Assembly: GCA_964458265.1 (NCBI GenBank)
Contig: CAYWIF010000007.1
Coordinates: 39,196-103,195 of the forward strand
Reading direction: 5' to 3'
Length of the DNA stretch: 64,000 nt
Source: JAGVSR01 sp964458265
Lineage (GTDB): Bacteria > Pseudomonadota > Alphaproteobacteria > Rhizobiales > Hyphomicrobiaceae
Below, one piece after another: positions 1 to 8,177 of this stretch. Positions within the stretch are counted from its first letter, which is position 1. Every line of letters begins with the position of its first letter. A model generated the notes under the pieces. It made no database searches. It was not told the origin of the DNA and saw only the letters and a program-made list of their open reading frames with translations. Both the position numbers and the translations under genes were made by a program.

Positions 1-50
1 GGCCTGCCATTGCAAATCTGCCGTGCGCCAGCGTGGGTTAACGCCGGAAT

Positions 51-1001
51 TCATTCGGATAAGGGAGGCAAGCCCAGCCGCCGGCGGATTAGGGCCGGGG
101 TGGCGCCGTCCTCGCGCAGCGTGCGCAGGGACGTGTCGCGCAGGCTTTTGGCGAGCTTGCGGCCGGTTGAATCGAGGACGAGGCGATGGTGGTGATAGAC
201 GGGTTGCGGCAGGCCCAGCAGGACCTGGAGCAGCCGGTGGATGGCGGTCGCGGCGTAGAGATCGCGACCGCGGATGACATGGCTGACGCCTTGCGCGGCA
301 TCATCCACGACAACGGCCAGGTGATAGCTCGCGGGCGTGTCCTTGCGGACGATCACCGCATCGCCCCACTGGCGGGGATCGGCGGGACTTTCCAGAGGCG
401 CGCTGCCGGGCTCGCCGTTCCACTCGAGAAAGGTGAGGGGGCGGCCGCCCATATGATGCCGCACCGCATCACACGCGCGGTCCATGTCGATGCGCAGGCA
501 ATACGGTTCGCCGGCGGCGCGGCGGCGCTCGATGTCGTCGCGGGCAAGGCCTTTGCAAAGACCGGGATAGAGCGGTGCGCCGTCCGGGTCGTTATGCTCC
601 GGGCTGAGGCCCACGGCGGTCTCGATTTCGCTGCGCGTTGCGAAGCAGGGGTAGAGGATGCCCCGCTGCAGCAGTTCGCCGGCTGCCGCCCGGTAGGCGC
701 CGAAGCGGAGCGATTGGCGCATCGCGGGTTCCTCCCACGACAGGCCGAGCCAGCGGAGATCGGTATAGATCTGGGCGACGTGGTCCTCGCGCGTGCGCTG
801 CGTGTCGATATCCTCGATGCGCAGGAGGAAGCGGCCCGAGGCGCGCTGCGCGAAGTCGAACGCGGTGATGGCCGATAAGGCGTGGCCGAGGTGCAATTCG
901 CCGTTTGGGCTCGGTGCGAAACGCGTGACGAAGGGTTTGTCCACGGAGAGGCTCGAAAGGCCGGTCTTCGCCGGGGAGCGGCGAACACGCGCGACAGGCA
1001 T
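51..1001 (-). CDS. gluQ: Glutamyl-Q tRNA(Asp) synthetase
   Basis: This protein of about 316 residues resembles a truncated glutamyl-tRNA synthetase without an anticodon-binding domain. Members of the family attach glutamate to queuosine in tRNA(Asp) in the cytoplasm. The class I signature reads HLGH at residues 37-40, and the KMSKS-like loop reads KLAKS at about 282-286, close to the C-terminus. The ATG at 999-1001 was preferred to an in-frame TTG at 1008-1010. One oddity: the zinc-knuckle segment that usually reads Cys-x-Cys is CFA here, so one expected ligand is alanine. The downstream Tyr and Cys of the site (LYPGLC) are present. Length and motifs fit GluQ rather than full-length GltX. Confidence 0.93.
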   Translation of the reverse strand: MPVARVRRSPAKTGLSSLSVDKPFVTRFAPSPNGELHLGHALSAITAFDFAQRASGRFLLRIEDIDTQRTREDHVAQIYTDLRWLGLSWEEPAMRQSLRFGAYRAAAGELLQRGILYPCFATRSEIETAVGLSPEHNDPDGAPLYPGLCKGLARDDIERRRAAGEPYCLRIDMDRACDAVRHHMGGRPLTFLEWNGEPGSAPLESPADPRQWGDAVIVRKDTPASYHLAVVVDDAAQGVSHVIRGRDLYAATAIHRLLQVLLGLPQPVYHHHRLVLDSTGRKLAKSLRDTSLRTLREDGATPALIRRRLGLPPLSE

Positions 1002-1050
1002 AGCCGACAACCGACGCGGTGATCAATCCAAGATCGGGGCGGGGGAAGTT

Positions 1051-1797
1051 TCAGCGATTGGCTGCGCTGGGGTGGGCCACACCCAGCGAAGACCAGAGCG
1101 GGCCAAGCTGCTCGCGCATGGCCACGATATCGCGGTCGGTGATGCGGAAGAAGCGGTTGCGCATCTGGGCTCTTTTGGAAGCTTCCGTCATGCGGCCGAT
1201 AAGGAGGGTGATCGGGATGTCGCCGGGCGGGTAGAGAGCCGGTTCGCCGATCTGCTCGAAATTCAACAGATGCTTGTAGGCGGCGACCCAGGTTTGCTGG
1301 GTGGCGACGACGATGGCGGTCACGTTCGTGGCGCGGGCGGCCGCGAACGCGGAGCGGACCATGAAGCCGTACAGCGTGGCGCGGTACGAGGTGTTGTCGA
1401 TTTCCGGGTCGATGGCGAGGCGGCTGACTTCGAGCAGTCCGTTCGGGGCGGAGCGGTTGACGTCTGCGAGTGCCGGGTAGTAGGCGGCGCACGGGAGCGC
1501 TGCGAGGCCGTCGCCGGCAAAGCACAGCCGCATGGACGCGATCATGCGGCCGGCATCGAACGCGCCGAAGATGGCTGTCGTCGGGAGGCTGTCGAAACGG
1601 TCGCGGAATTCGGCGCCGGGGCGATCCGGAATATGGCCCTGATCCGCGTAAGCACGCGCACGCAAGCGGAGCGCCTGGGAGATGTCGTCCGGGACGGTGA
1701 GGAGGCGAATTTCGAAGGCGTCGGAGTTGTTGCGGGGGTCTTCCAAATTCGGCGCGTTGCGGTCGCGCGCTGACGCGAGGCGGGTCCATTCGTTCAT
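1051..1797 (-). CDS. GNAT-fold acyltransferase, FeeM / autoinducer-synthase-like
   Basis: The protein has 248 residues. Its first third reads like the N-acyl amino acid synthase (FeeM) and LuxI-like branch of the GNAT fold: LRLRARAYADQGHIPD, followed by FGAFDAGRMIASMRL and the strand LLEVSRLAIDPE. FeeM enzymes join an acyl chain from acyl-ACP to an amino acid. LuxI enzymes make acyl-homoserine lactones. The substrate cannot be told here. It starts at the ATG complementary to 1795-1797 with an A/G-rich leader. It lies about 175 bp downstream of leuC behind a terminator, so it is probably a separate transcript. No luxR-type partner is nearby. The fold is fairly secure; the chemistry is an inference. 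Confidence 0.6.
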   Translation of the reverse strand: MNEWTRLASARDRNAPNLEDPRNNSDAFEIRLLTVPDDISQALRLRARAYADQGHIPDRPGAEFRDRFDSLPTTAIFGAFDAGRMIASMRLCFAGDGLAALPCAAYYPALADVNRSAPNGLLEVSRLAIDPEIDNTSYRATLYGFMVRSAFAAARATNVTAIVVATQQTWVAAYKHLLNFEQIGEPALYPPGDIPITLLIGRMTEASKRAQMRNRFFRITDRDIVAMREQLGPLWSSLGVAHPSAANR

Positions 1798-1913
1798 GGT
1801 TTTTCTTTCGAGACTTTCCGGCGCTTGAACCGCGCCGGTCCGTGCACAACGTTTGCGGCGCGGAAAAGATGCCTTGCCCGGCAGCTGCAACGTTTCGGGC
1901 CCGGAATTGCACG

Positions 1914-1941
1914 AAAAAGCCGGCGACCAAGGCCGCCGGCT
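1914..1941 (-). terminator. Rho-independent terminator of leuC
   Basis: Read on the minus strand, an 8-bp perfect stem (AGCCGGCG / CGCCGGCT on the plus strand, 1918-1925 and 1934-1941) is followed by five T. It lies about 30 bp past the leuC stop codon. Confidence 0.8.
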
Positions 1942-1973
1942 GTCATTGGCATCATTTTGAGTGGTCCGGACCG

Positions 1974-3392
1974 TCAGTTGACGTACGACCGGACGTCCAC
2001 GAAATGGCCCTCCAGGGCGGCCGCGGCGGCCATGATGGGCGACACGAGATGGGTGCGGCCCTTGTAGCCCTGGCGGCCCTCGAAGTTGCGGTTGGAGGTG
2101 GAGGCGCAGCGCTGGCCGGGTTTCAACTGGTCGGGGTTCATGCCGAGGCACATCGAACAGCCGGGCTCGCGCCACTGGAAGCCGGCGTCCTTGAAGATCT
2201 TGTCCAGACCTTCGGCCTCCGCCTGCTGCTTCACGAGGCCCGAACCGGGCACGATCATCGCGTAGGCGAGATTGGACGCGATCTTCTTGCCTTCGACGAC
2301 CTTGGCGACGGCGCGCAAATCCTCGATGCGGCCGTTGGTGCACGAACCGATCCAAACCACGTCGAGTGGAATGTCGGTCATTTTGGTCCCGGGCGTCAGG
2401 CCCATGTAGTCGAGGGCGCGCAGCATCGAGGCGCGCTTGTTCTCGTTGTCGACCTTGGTGGGGTCGGGAACGGCGCCGGTGATGGCGACGACGTCTTCCG
2501 GCGAGGTGCCCCAGGAGACGATCGGCGGAAGTTTGGCGGCATCGAGTTTGACGACGCGGTCGAAGTGCGCGCCGTCGTCGGTCTTCAACGTTTCCCAATA
2601 CGCCATCGCCATGTCCCACGCCGCGCCCTTCGGGGCCTTGGGGCGACCGTTGATGAAGGCGTAGGTTTTCTCATCGGGCGCAATCATGCCGGCGCGGGCG
2701 CCGCCCTCGATCGACATGTTGCAGACCGTCATGCGGCCTTCCATCGAGAGCGAGCGGATCGCTTCGCCGGCATATTCGATCACGGAGCCCGTGCCGCCGG
2801 CGGTGCCGATTTCGCCGATGATGGCGAGGATGATGTCCTTCGCGCCGACGCCGTAAGGTGCCTGCCCGTCCACCTGGACGAGCATGTTCTTGGCCTTCTT
2901 CTGGATCAGCGTCTGGGTGGCGAGCACGTGCTCGACTTCGGAGGTGCCGATGCCGTGGGCCAGCGCACCGAACGCGCCGTGCGTGGACGTGTGGCTGTCG
3001 CCGCAGACGATTGTGGTGCCGGGCAGAGTGAAGCCCTGTTCGGGGCCGACAACGTGGACGATGCCCTGGCGCTTGTCGCGTTCGTTGAAGTATTCGATGC
3101 CGAAATCACGGGCGTTCTGGGCGAGCGTTTCGACCTGGGTGCGGCTTTCGACGTCATCGATGCCCTGGGAGCGATCCGACGTCGGAACGTTGTGGTCGAC
3201 GACGGCGAGCGTTTTTTCCGGCGCGCGGACCTTGCGGCCGGCCATGCGGAGGCCTTCGAACGCCTGCGGACTGGTGACCTCGTGGATCAAATGCCGGTCA
3301 ATGTAGAGCAGGCAGGTGCCATCCGCCTGGCGATCGACCACGTGGTCGTCGAAGATTTTGTCGTACAGGGTCTTGGGTGCGTTATCGGCCAT
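1974..3392 (-). CDS. leuC: 3-isopropylmalate dehydratase large subunit
   Basis: LeuC (472 residues, the usual length) is the catalytic large subunit of the isopropylmalate isomerase of leucine synthesis and works with LeuD (12452-13060). The three [4Fe-4S] cysteines are visible: C351 in GSCTNG, and C412 and C415 in PGCSMC. The N-terminus (MADNAPKTLYDKIFDDHVV) is typical. LeuC and leuD lie about 9 kb apart on opposite strands, as in many alphaproteobacteria. The 298 bp upstream of the start hold the terminator of the lysR-type gene and the leuC promoter region. I see no leucine-rich leader peptide there. Confidence 0.97.
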   Translation of the reverse strand: MADNAPKTLYDKIFDDHVVDRQADGTCLLYIDRHLIHEVTSPQAFEGLRMAGRKVRAPEKTLAVVDHNVPTSDRSQGIDDVESRTQVETLAQNARDFGIEYFNERDKRQGIVHVVGPEQGFTLPGTTIVCGDSHTSTHGAFGALAHGIGTSEVEHVLATQTLIQKKAKNMLVQVDGQAPYGVGAKDIILAIIGEIGTAGGTGSVIEYAGEAIRSLSMEGRMTVCNMSIEGGARAGMIAPDEKTYAFINGRPKAPKGAAWDMAMAYWETLKTDDGAHFDRVVKLDAAKLPPIVSWGTSPEDVVAITGAVPDPTKVDNENKRASMLRALDYMGLTPGTKMTDIPLDVVWIGSCTNGRIEDLRAVAKVVEGKKIASNLAYAMIVPGSGLVKQQAEAEGLDKIFKDAGFQWREPGCSMCLGMNPDQLKPGQRCASTSNRNFEGRQGYKGRTHLVSPIMAAAAALEGHFVDVRSYVN

Positions 3393-3525
3393 CGTGCGCG
3401 CGGAGCCTTCCGGGAGATTACGGGGGTGTTGCGCACTAAATAGCGCTGTAACCGCAGGTTCGCAAATCAGACGAACGTCTTCGACCGATAAGTCGCGTTT
3501 GACCCGGCGCCCTGGGTCGCCGGGG

Positions 3526-3555
3526 AAAAAAGAAGCCGGGCGCAGGGCCCGGCTT
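3526..3555 (-). terminator. Rho-independent terminator downstream of the LysR gene
   Basis: On the minus strand a 9-bp stem (plus-strand arms 3533-3541 and 3547-3555, AAGCCGGGC / GCCCGGCTT) is followed by a T run (A run 3526-3531 on the plus strand). It lies about 135 bp past the LysR stop codon. The interval from about 3556 to 3690 has no convincing gene. Confidence 0.75.
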
Positions 3556-3690
3556 TGGTTAGTTGATCCTACCCGAACTTGGTGAGACAGCTGGCGGTGG
3601 CAATTAGCCAGCCGGGCTCCACAACACCGGATGTTCCTTGAACGTCCAGCAACGGGGGCAGATCACGCCCACGTGAAGGCGCTGTCGCCT

Positions 3691-4593
3691 TCAATATTGC
3701 AGCTGGCGCGCCTTGGAAACCAGAAAATCGCGTAGCACCTGGACTTTCTTGGAGGTTTTCAATTCCTCCGGGTAAACGAAGAGTATCGGCAACGAAGGTT
3801 TGGAACTTTCGACCTTGGTTAGGACGTGAACGAGGTCGGTTTCTGCCTCGGTCATGTAGTCCGGGATCATGCCGATGCCCACGCCCGCCATGATCGCATG
3901 CTTGATGGCAACGACCGAATTGACCCGGAAAGACGCGTGGCGCGGTTCCTGACCCTCGCGGCCGACCGTTTCCAGCCAGGTGATGGCGGGGAGGTGCTGC
4001 GAAGGCTGGCCGGAATACGAGATAATGCGGTGACCCCCAGTTTCGAGATCGGCCAAGGTTTCGGGAAGGCCGAAGCGGCGGACATACTGGGTGGAGGCCA
4101 TGGCGCGAACCTTGGCCGTGAAGAGCGGCCGGCGGATCAACTCCGGCTGGTCGGGCTCGCGGGTCCAGATCGCGACATCGGCTTCGCGCATGGCGATGTC
4201 GATCTGCTCGTCGTCGAGAATGAGATCGACCCGAATGTCCGGGTAGAGATCCGCAAACTCCCGCATGCGGTGCGTCACCCAAACCGACCCCAAGCCGACG
4301 GGAGCGGCGACGCGCAAATCGCCGGATGGCTTCGTCGTCGTGTCAGAGAGAAGCAGTTCGGCGGTTTGCAGCTTGCTCATCACCTCGGCCACGGTGCGGT
4401 AGAGCAATTCGCCCTGCTCGGTCAGAACAAGGCCGCGTGCGTGGCGATGAAAAAGGGCGACCTTCAAATCCTTCTCGAGGGCGGATACCTGCCGCGAGAC
4501 GGCGCTTTGACTCATATTGAGGGTGTCGCCAGCGTGCGTGAAGCTGCCGGCCGCGGCGGAGGCGTGGAAGATACGTAGCTTGTCCCAATCCAT
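3691..4593 (-). CDS. lsrB: LysR-family regulator of the LsrB/VtlR type
   Basis: The protein has 300 residues. It has an N-terminal winged helix-turn-helix (MDWDKLRIFHASAAAGSFTH, then LNMSQSAVSRQVSALE) and a LysR substrate-binding domain from about residue 90. The N-terminus closely matches the Hyphomicrobiales regulator called LsrB in Sinorhizobium and VtlR in Brucella, which is linked to envelope and oxidative-stress control. In rhizobia this gene usually sits next to trxB. Here trxB is 4 kb away with the same orientation, separated by an SMP-30-like gene and a PepSY/two-component block. It is divergent from the exported gene at 4782, and they share a 188-bp intergenic region. The family is certain. 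The orthology is from memory of the N-terminal sequence and context. Confidence 0.82.
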   Translation of the reverse strand: MDWDKLRIFHASAAAGSFTHAGDTLNMSQSAVSRQVSALEKDLKVALFHRHARGLVLTEQGELLYRTVAEVMSKLQTAELLLSDTTTKPSGDLRVAAPVGLGSVWVTHRMREFADLYPDIRVDLILDDEQIDIAMREADVAIWTREPDQPELIRRPLFTAKVRAMASTQYVRRFGLPETLADLETGGHRIISYSGQPSQHLPAITWLETVGREGQEPRHASFRVNSVVAIKHAIMAGVGIGMIPDYMTEAETDLVHVLTKVESSKPSLPILFVYPEELKTSKKVQVLRDFLVSKARQLQY

Positions 4594-4781
4594 CGTCGGC
4601 GTGGTCCGGTTGAGGCCAGTTCGGAATCTGTTGTCCGGCCGAACGCGAGAATAGCTGTTCGGGCAAACCTGGGCTTGTGTCCGGACGCCGCACGCCGTAG
4701 CATCCGAACGCCATGGGGTGCGTTACACCTAACGGCCCGCCGGCACGATTACCCGGCAATAGTGATCAAAGAGGTTCAAGA

Positions 4782-5660
4782 ATGACTGCCTTTCGACTGG
4801 CCTTCGTCATGGCCGCTACTTTGGCGGGCTCGGCATTGCCTGCCCATTCAGATCAGAAGGAGGCCACCAGGCTGTGGGAGACTGCGGGGTTCAAGAATCC
4901 CGAATCGGTTCTCTTCGACGCCGGCGCGTCGATGCTTTACGTCAGTAATGTGAACGGCGAGCCGACCGCCAAAGACGGCAACGGATTCATCTCGAAAGTT
5001 TCGCCGGACGGCAAGGTTCAGGCGATGGAGTGGGTGACCGGGCTCGATGCGCCGAAGGGGATGGCGATGGCGGGCGGCAAGCTCTACGCGGCCGATATCG
5101 ACAAACTCGCAGAGATCGACATTGCGACCGGCAAGGTCGTGAAGACGTACGACGCGAAAGACGCGAAGTTCCTGAACGACGTGACAGCGGACAGCGCCGG
5201 CAACATCTACGTCAGCGACATGGCGACAGACACGATCTGGCGGCTTGCGAGCGGAACGTTCGAAATCTTCCTGCAAGACAAGGCGCTCGAGGGTCCCAAT
5301 GGGCTGCTCGCGGAAGGCGACGACCTGATCGTGGGCTCGTGGGGGATCATTACCGAGGGGTTTTCCACCAAGACACCGGGGCACCTCAAGAAAGTCTCGC
5401 TCAAGGACAAATCGATCGCGTCGCTGGGTGACGGCACGCCGATCGGCAATCTCGACGGCGTGGAGCCACTGGGCGATGGCGCGTATCTCGTCACGGACTG
5501 GGTGGCGGGCAAAGTTTTCCGGATCGGGCGCAAAGGCAAAGTCCGCACGCTTGCCGAACTGGGACCGGGCACCGCCGATCTCGGCTGGGATGCGAAGACA
5601 TCGACGGCATTCATTCCGCAAATGCAGACGGGCGTCCTCTACGGTTACAAGATCGAGTAG
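4782..5660 (+). CDS. Exported SMP-30/gluconolactonase-like beta-propeller protein
   Basis: This 292-residue protein starts MTAFRLAFVMAATLAGSALP, a clear Sec signal peptide ending near AHSDQ, so the mature protein should be periplasmic. The body shows repeated propeller-like strands (SMLYVSNV, GKLYAADIDKLAEID, GNIYVSDMATDTIWRL, GAYLVTDWVAGKVFRI), as in SMP-30/NHL-type six-bladed propellers. Family members include lactonases and metal-dependent hydrolases, but the substrate cannot be inferred. The ATG at 4782 was chosen over an upstream ATG at 4713 because it begins the signal peptide and follows an AGAGG-like ribosome site. It is divergent from the LysR gene, which may control it. Confidence 0.75.
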   Translation: MTAFRLAFVMAATLAGSALPAHSDQKEATRLWETAGFKNPESVLFDAGASMLYVSNVNGEPTAKDGNGFISKVSPDGKVQAMEWVTGLDAPKGMAMAGGKLYAADIDKLAEIDIATGKVVKTYDAKDAKFLNDVTADSAGNIYVSDMATDTIWRLASGTFEIFLQDKALEGPNGLLAEGDDLIVGSWGIITEGFSTKTPGHLKKVSLKDKSIASLGDGTPIGNLDGVEPLGDGAYLVTDWVAGKVFRIGRKGKVRTLAELGPGTADLGWDAKTSTAFIPQMQTGVLYGYKIE

Positions 5661-5702
5661 AGGTTGGGCTCCGTCTGGATGGCGCGTGACGGCGAAAAAC
5701 TC

Positions 5703-7061
5703 TCAGCGCGGTCCGGCAGCTTTCAGCCGCAGGACCGCGCTGAACGTATTTTCAGTGCGTTCGAACCCGATCGCGCCATCCCAGGCGTCGGCGATCTCGG
5801 CCACGATCGCAAGTCCCAGACCGGAACCAGGTTTTGACGTATCGAGCCGGTGGCCGCGGGACAAAACATCGGTTTGAAATTCTTCCGGTATGCCGGGTCC
5901 GTCATCACTGATGCGCAAGACAACTTGGCCGCCGCTCTCTTCGGCGGAAATTACGATGTGTTCGCGCGCATGGCGGGCAGCATTCTCAATCAAGCCGCCG
6001 GCCGCCTCGGCCAAATCATCCGGATGGATGGCGACACGCAGGTTTTCGGGAACCTCGATGCGCCACTGCCGGGCGATCCCGTCCGGCGTTTTGCGGACGA
6101 CGTTGACCACGCGGTCCACGCAAACCTTCAATTCTGACGTGACGAAGCTGCCGCTGGATTTGAGGCGCGCTTTGGCGAGTTGGCGCTCGACGTGGCGCTG
6201 CATGGTTTCCGTGGCGGCGGCGATGTCGGCCGAGATTTCGGTTTCACCTTTCACCTTCAGTTTCGCAACGCCGCCGATCAGCACCTGAATCGGCGTGTTG
6301 AGCCCGTGCGCGAGATCGGCGGCGCGCGCGCGGGCTGTTTCGATCTGACGGTCGCGGGCGTCCAACAGCGTATCGATCTCGCGCGTCAGCGGCTGCACTT
6401 CTTCGGGAAAGTCATGACCCAACCTCTGCGCCGTGCCCGAGCGAATGGCGGCGATGCGTTCCCTGATGCTGGCAAGAGGGCGCAGGCCGAGCGAGACTTG
6501 AATCCAGGCCGCGGCGGCCAACAGCGCGCCGAGAAGAAAAAGAAAAGGGGTGAGCGAGGTGGCGAAACCGAAGACCGCCTTATTCACGTCAGTCTCGTCG
6601 ATGGCGGCGGCAATGCGGACCCGTTCGCGCCCAAGGCGTGCCGGCAGTTCGACGCGCTTTTCCAGAACGTAGAGGGTCTGGTCCGAAGGTCCGGCAACGC
6701 GATGGTGGTGGGCGTGATCGTCGACGGATGACGGGGCCGGGAGCGTGATCGTGAAATCCCACAGCGACCGGGAGCGCAGGACGGCGTCCGTCGATTCGAA
6801 GTTTGTCTGCCAATAGAGGCCCGACAGGGGACGGCTAAAGCGCGGATCGGCGGGCGATGTGGCGACGAGGAATTGGCCTTGCGGCCCGCGATCTATCCCA
6901 GCGATCAACTGATCGATGTGGGCGGACAGTTCCTGGTCGATCCAGTTTTTGACGTGGCGTTCGAACAGCAGCGAAAGCGCAACGGCGGCGATCGCCATGG
7001 CACAGAGCAGGAAGGCGGTTGCGCCGAGCAGCAGGCGGAGTTTGAGCGAACCCGCCGTCAC
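5703..7061 (-). CDS. Sensor histidine kinase with His-rich periplasmic loop
   Basis: The kinase has 452 residues. The first membrane helix spans about 9-33, a periplasmic domain about 36-165, and the second helix about 166-190. A HAMP-like linker follows. The dimerisation helix carries the phospho-acceptor H252 (DLAHGLNTP), and the ATPase domain has an N box (ENAARHA) and G boxes (SDDGPGIP, GSGLGLAI). The periplasmic domain contains an Asp-Asp-His-Ala-His-His-His cluster at 114-120, a plausible metal site. The H-box wording resembles PhoQ/FeuQ-type kinases. The start overlaps the response-regulator stop by 4 bp, so the genes are translationally coupled in the order PepSY, regulator, kinase. 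The signal is unknown. Confidence 0.93.
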   Translation of the reverse strand: MTAGSLKLRLLLGATAFLLCAMAIAAVALSLLFERHVKNWIDQELSAHIDQLIAGIDRGPQGQFLVATSPADPRFSRPLSGLYWQTNFESTDAVLRSRSLWDFTITLPAPSSVDDHAHHHRVAGPSDQTLYVLEKRVELPARLGRERVRIAAAIDETDVNKAVFGFATSLTPFLFLLGALLAAAAWIQVSLGLRPLASIRERIAAIRSGTAQRLGHDFPEEVQPLTREIDTLLDARDRQIETARARAADLAHGLNTPIQVLIGGVAKLKVKGETEISADIAAATETMQRHVERQLAKARLKSSGSFVTSELKVCVDRVVNVVRKTPDGIARQWRIEVPENLRVAIHPDDLAEAAGGLIENAARHAREHIVISAEESGGQVVLRISDDGPGIPEEFQTDVLSRGHRLDTSKPGSGLGLAIVAEIADAWDGAIGFERTENTFSAVLRLKAAGPR

Positions 7062-7726
7062 GTTTCGCCGTCCGGGATGAGGTAGCCAAATCCGCGCCGG
7101 TTTTCGATGGAATTCGGGCCAAGCTTCTTGCGCGTGCGCATGAGGAGGGCTTCGAGCGCGTTGGCTTCGCGGGAGTCCTCGTCGCCGTAGAGGTGTTCGA
7201 GAAGTTCAGCGGGAGGCACGACGCGACCCTTGTTGTGGGCCAGAAAAGAGACCAGCCGGTATTCCAGAGCAGTCAAAGAAATTGCAGCGCCATTGACGGT
7301 CACGCGCATGAGCCGCGTATCGACCGCGATCGGGCCGGCTGCGATGATTGCGCTGGCGTGGCCGGCCGAGCGGCGGATGAGGCCGCGCACGCGGGCGACG
7401 AGTTCGGGCATCTGGAACGGCTTTGGCAAATAGTCGTCGGCGCCCGCGTCGATGCCTTCGACACGTTCCGGCCAGGAGCCGCGGGCGGTGAGGATGAGCA
7501 CGGGCAACGTGCGGCCGGCCGCGCGCCATCGTTTCAGGACGGTGAGGCCATCGAGTTGCGGCAGGCCCAAATCGAGAACCGCGAGATCGAACGTTTCGGT
7601 GTCGCCCTTGAACCAGGCTTCTTCGCCGTCGGCGGCGAATTCGCAGAGGTAGCCCGCTTCGTTGAGCGCCGTGCCGACGTCGGCCGCGATCCGGGCGTCG
7701 TCTTCGACCACTAGTATTCGCATCAA
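7058..7726 (-). CDS. OmpR-family response regulator
   Basis: The protein has 222 residues. The receiver domain has the acidic pair D9/D10, phospho-acceptor D52 (AVLDLGLP) and K102 (LPKPF). A C-terminal winged helix follows (TALEYRLVSFLAHNKGRVV to RGFGYLIP). It overlaps the PepSY gene upstream and the kinase gene downstream by 4 bp each, so the three form one tight operon. The likely target is the set of 11-bp-spaced direct repeats at 8073-8111, between this operon and the divergent PepSY gene, because OmpR-family dimers bind direct repeats with that spacing. The resemblance to rhizobial FeuP/PhoP-type regulators is an inference. Confidence 0.94.
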   Translation of the reverse strand: MMRILVVEDDARIAADVGTALNEAGYLCEFAADGEEAWFKGDTETFDLAVLDLGLPQLDGLTVLKRWRAAGRTLPVLILTARGSWPERVEGIDAGADDYLPKPFQMPELVARVRGLIRRSAGHASAIIAAGPIAVDTRLMRVTVNGAAISLTALEYRLVSFLAHNKGRVVPPAELLEHLYGDEDSREANALEALLMRTRKKLGPNSIENRRGFGYLIPDGET

Positions 7727-8049
7727 TCGTCGTCTTCGATTTTGAGAAGTTCTCCCGTGGCGGCGTCGAGTTCGACTTCCTGCACACGGCCGTTCGGGCG
7801 GAGCACCTTGAGGTCGTATTTGATGATCCCGTCGTCGTATTCGAGTTCGGTCTCGATCAGCTTGCCGGGCACGACGTCCGCGATGCGATCCAGGATGGTT
7901 TCGAGGGACAGAATGCGCCCGCTTTCCACCAACCGCCGGGCGGCCTCGTGACCGATGTCGTCGTCATCGGCGCGCACGGTTGACGCCGCACCGATTGCCA
8001 AGGCGGCGGCAGCGACAACACCTGCAAGTCTTTTCATCGACCTCGACAT
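7723..8049 (-). CDS. Periplasmic PepSY-domain protein, first gene of the two-component operon
   Basis: This 108-residue protein has a signal peptide (about residues 1-27, MKRLAGVVAAAALAIGAAST, ending at VRA) followed by acidic DDDDIG. A single PepSY domain follows, with DDGIIKYDLKVLRPNGRVQEV and a final DAATGELLKIEDDD. PepSY domains are small periplasmic modules that often inhibit or modulate proteases and sensors. Its position as the first gene of an operon with a sensor kinase, with a second PepSY gene divergent from it, suggests it modulates the kinase or is a feedback target. The start at 8049 was preferred because AAGG lies 5 bp upstream. A second ATG at 8037 is possible. Confidence 0.85.
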   Translation of the reverse strand: MSRSMKRLAGVVAAAALAIGAASTVRADDDDIGHEAARRLVESGRILSLETILDRIADVVPGKLIETELEYDDGIIKYDLKVLRPNGRVQEVELDAATGELLKIEDDD

Positions 8050-8072
8050 GATGCCTTTTTCGCGCTTGCAGG

Positions 8073-8111
8073 CTGACAGGGGCCTGACAGCGGGGGTCAG
8101 TGGGGTGTCAG
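8073..8111. promoter_or_regulatory. Tandem 11-bp-spaced repeats between divergent PepSY genes (putative response-regulator operator)
   Basis: CTGACAG occurs at 8073-8079 and 8084-8090, 11 bp apart. It is followed by GTCAG elements ending at 8100 and 8111, again 11 bp apart. The block sits 24 bp before one PepSY start and about 65 bp before the other. Direct repeats at one helical turn are the usual target of OmpR-family dimers, so both PepSY genes and the two-component operon are probably autoregulated from here. Confidence 0.6.
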
Positions 8112-8177
8112 GGTGGGGATGGCAAAGTCGGCCTCATGCTGGCGACCCTGCCAGTGATCATGACAGGAGACCAAACC

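Noticed and set aside
353..1930. Long open frame of 525 codons on the minus strand
   Set aside because: Arg/Pro-rich shadow that covers gluQ and the FeeM-like gene in another frame; no family resemblance.
1842..3443. Plus-strand open frame of 533 codons opposite leuC
   Set aside because: Antisense shadow of a high-GC gene; leuC is complete with all cluster cysteines.
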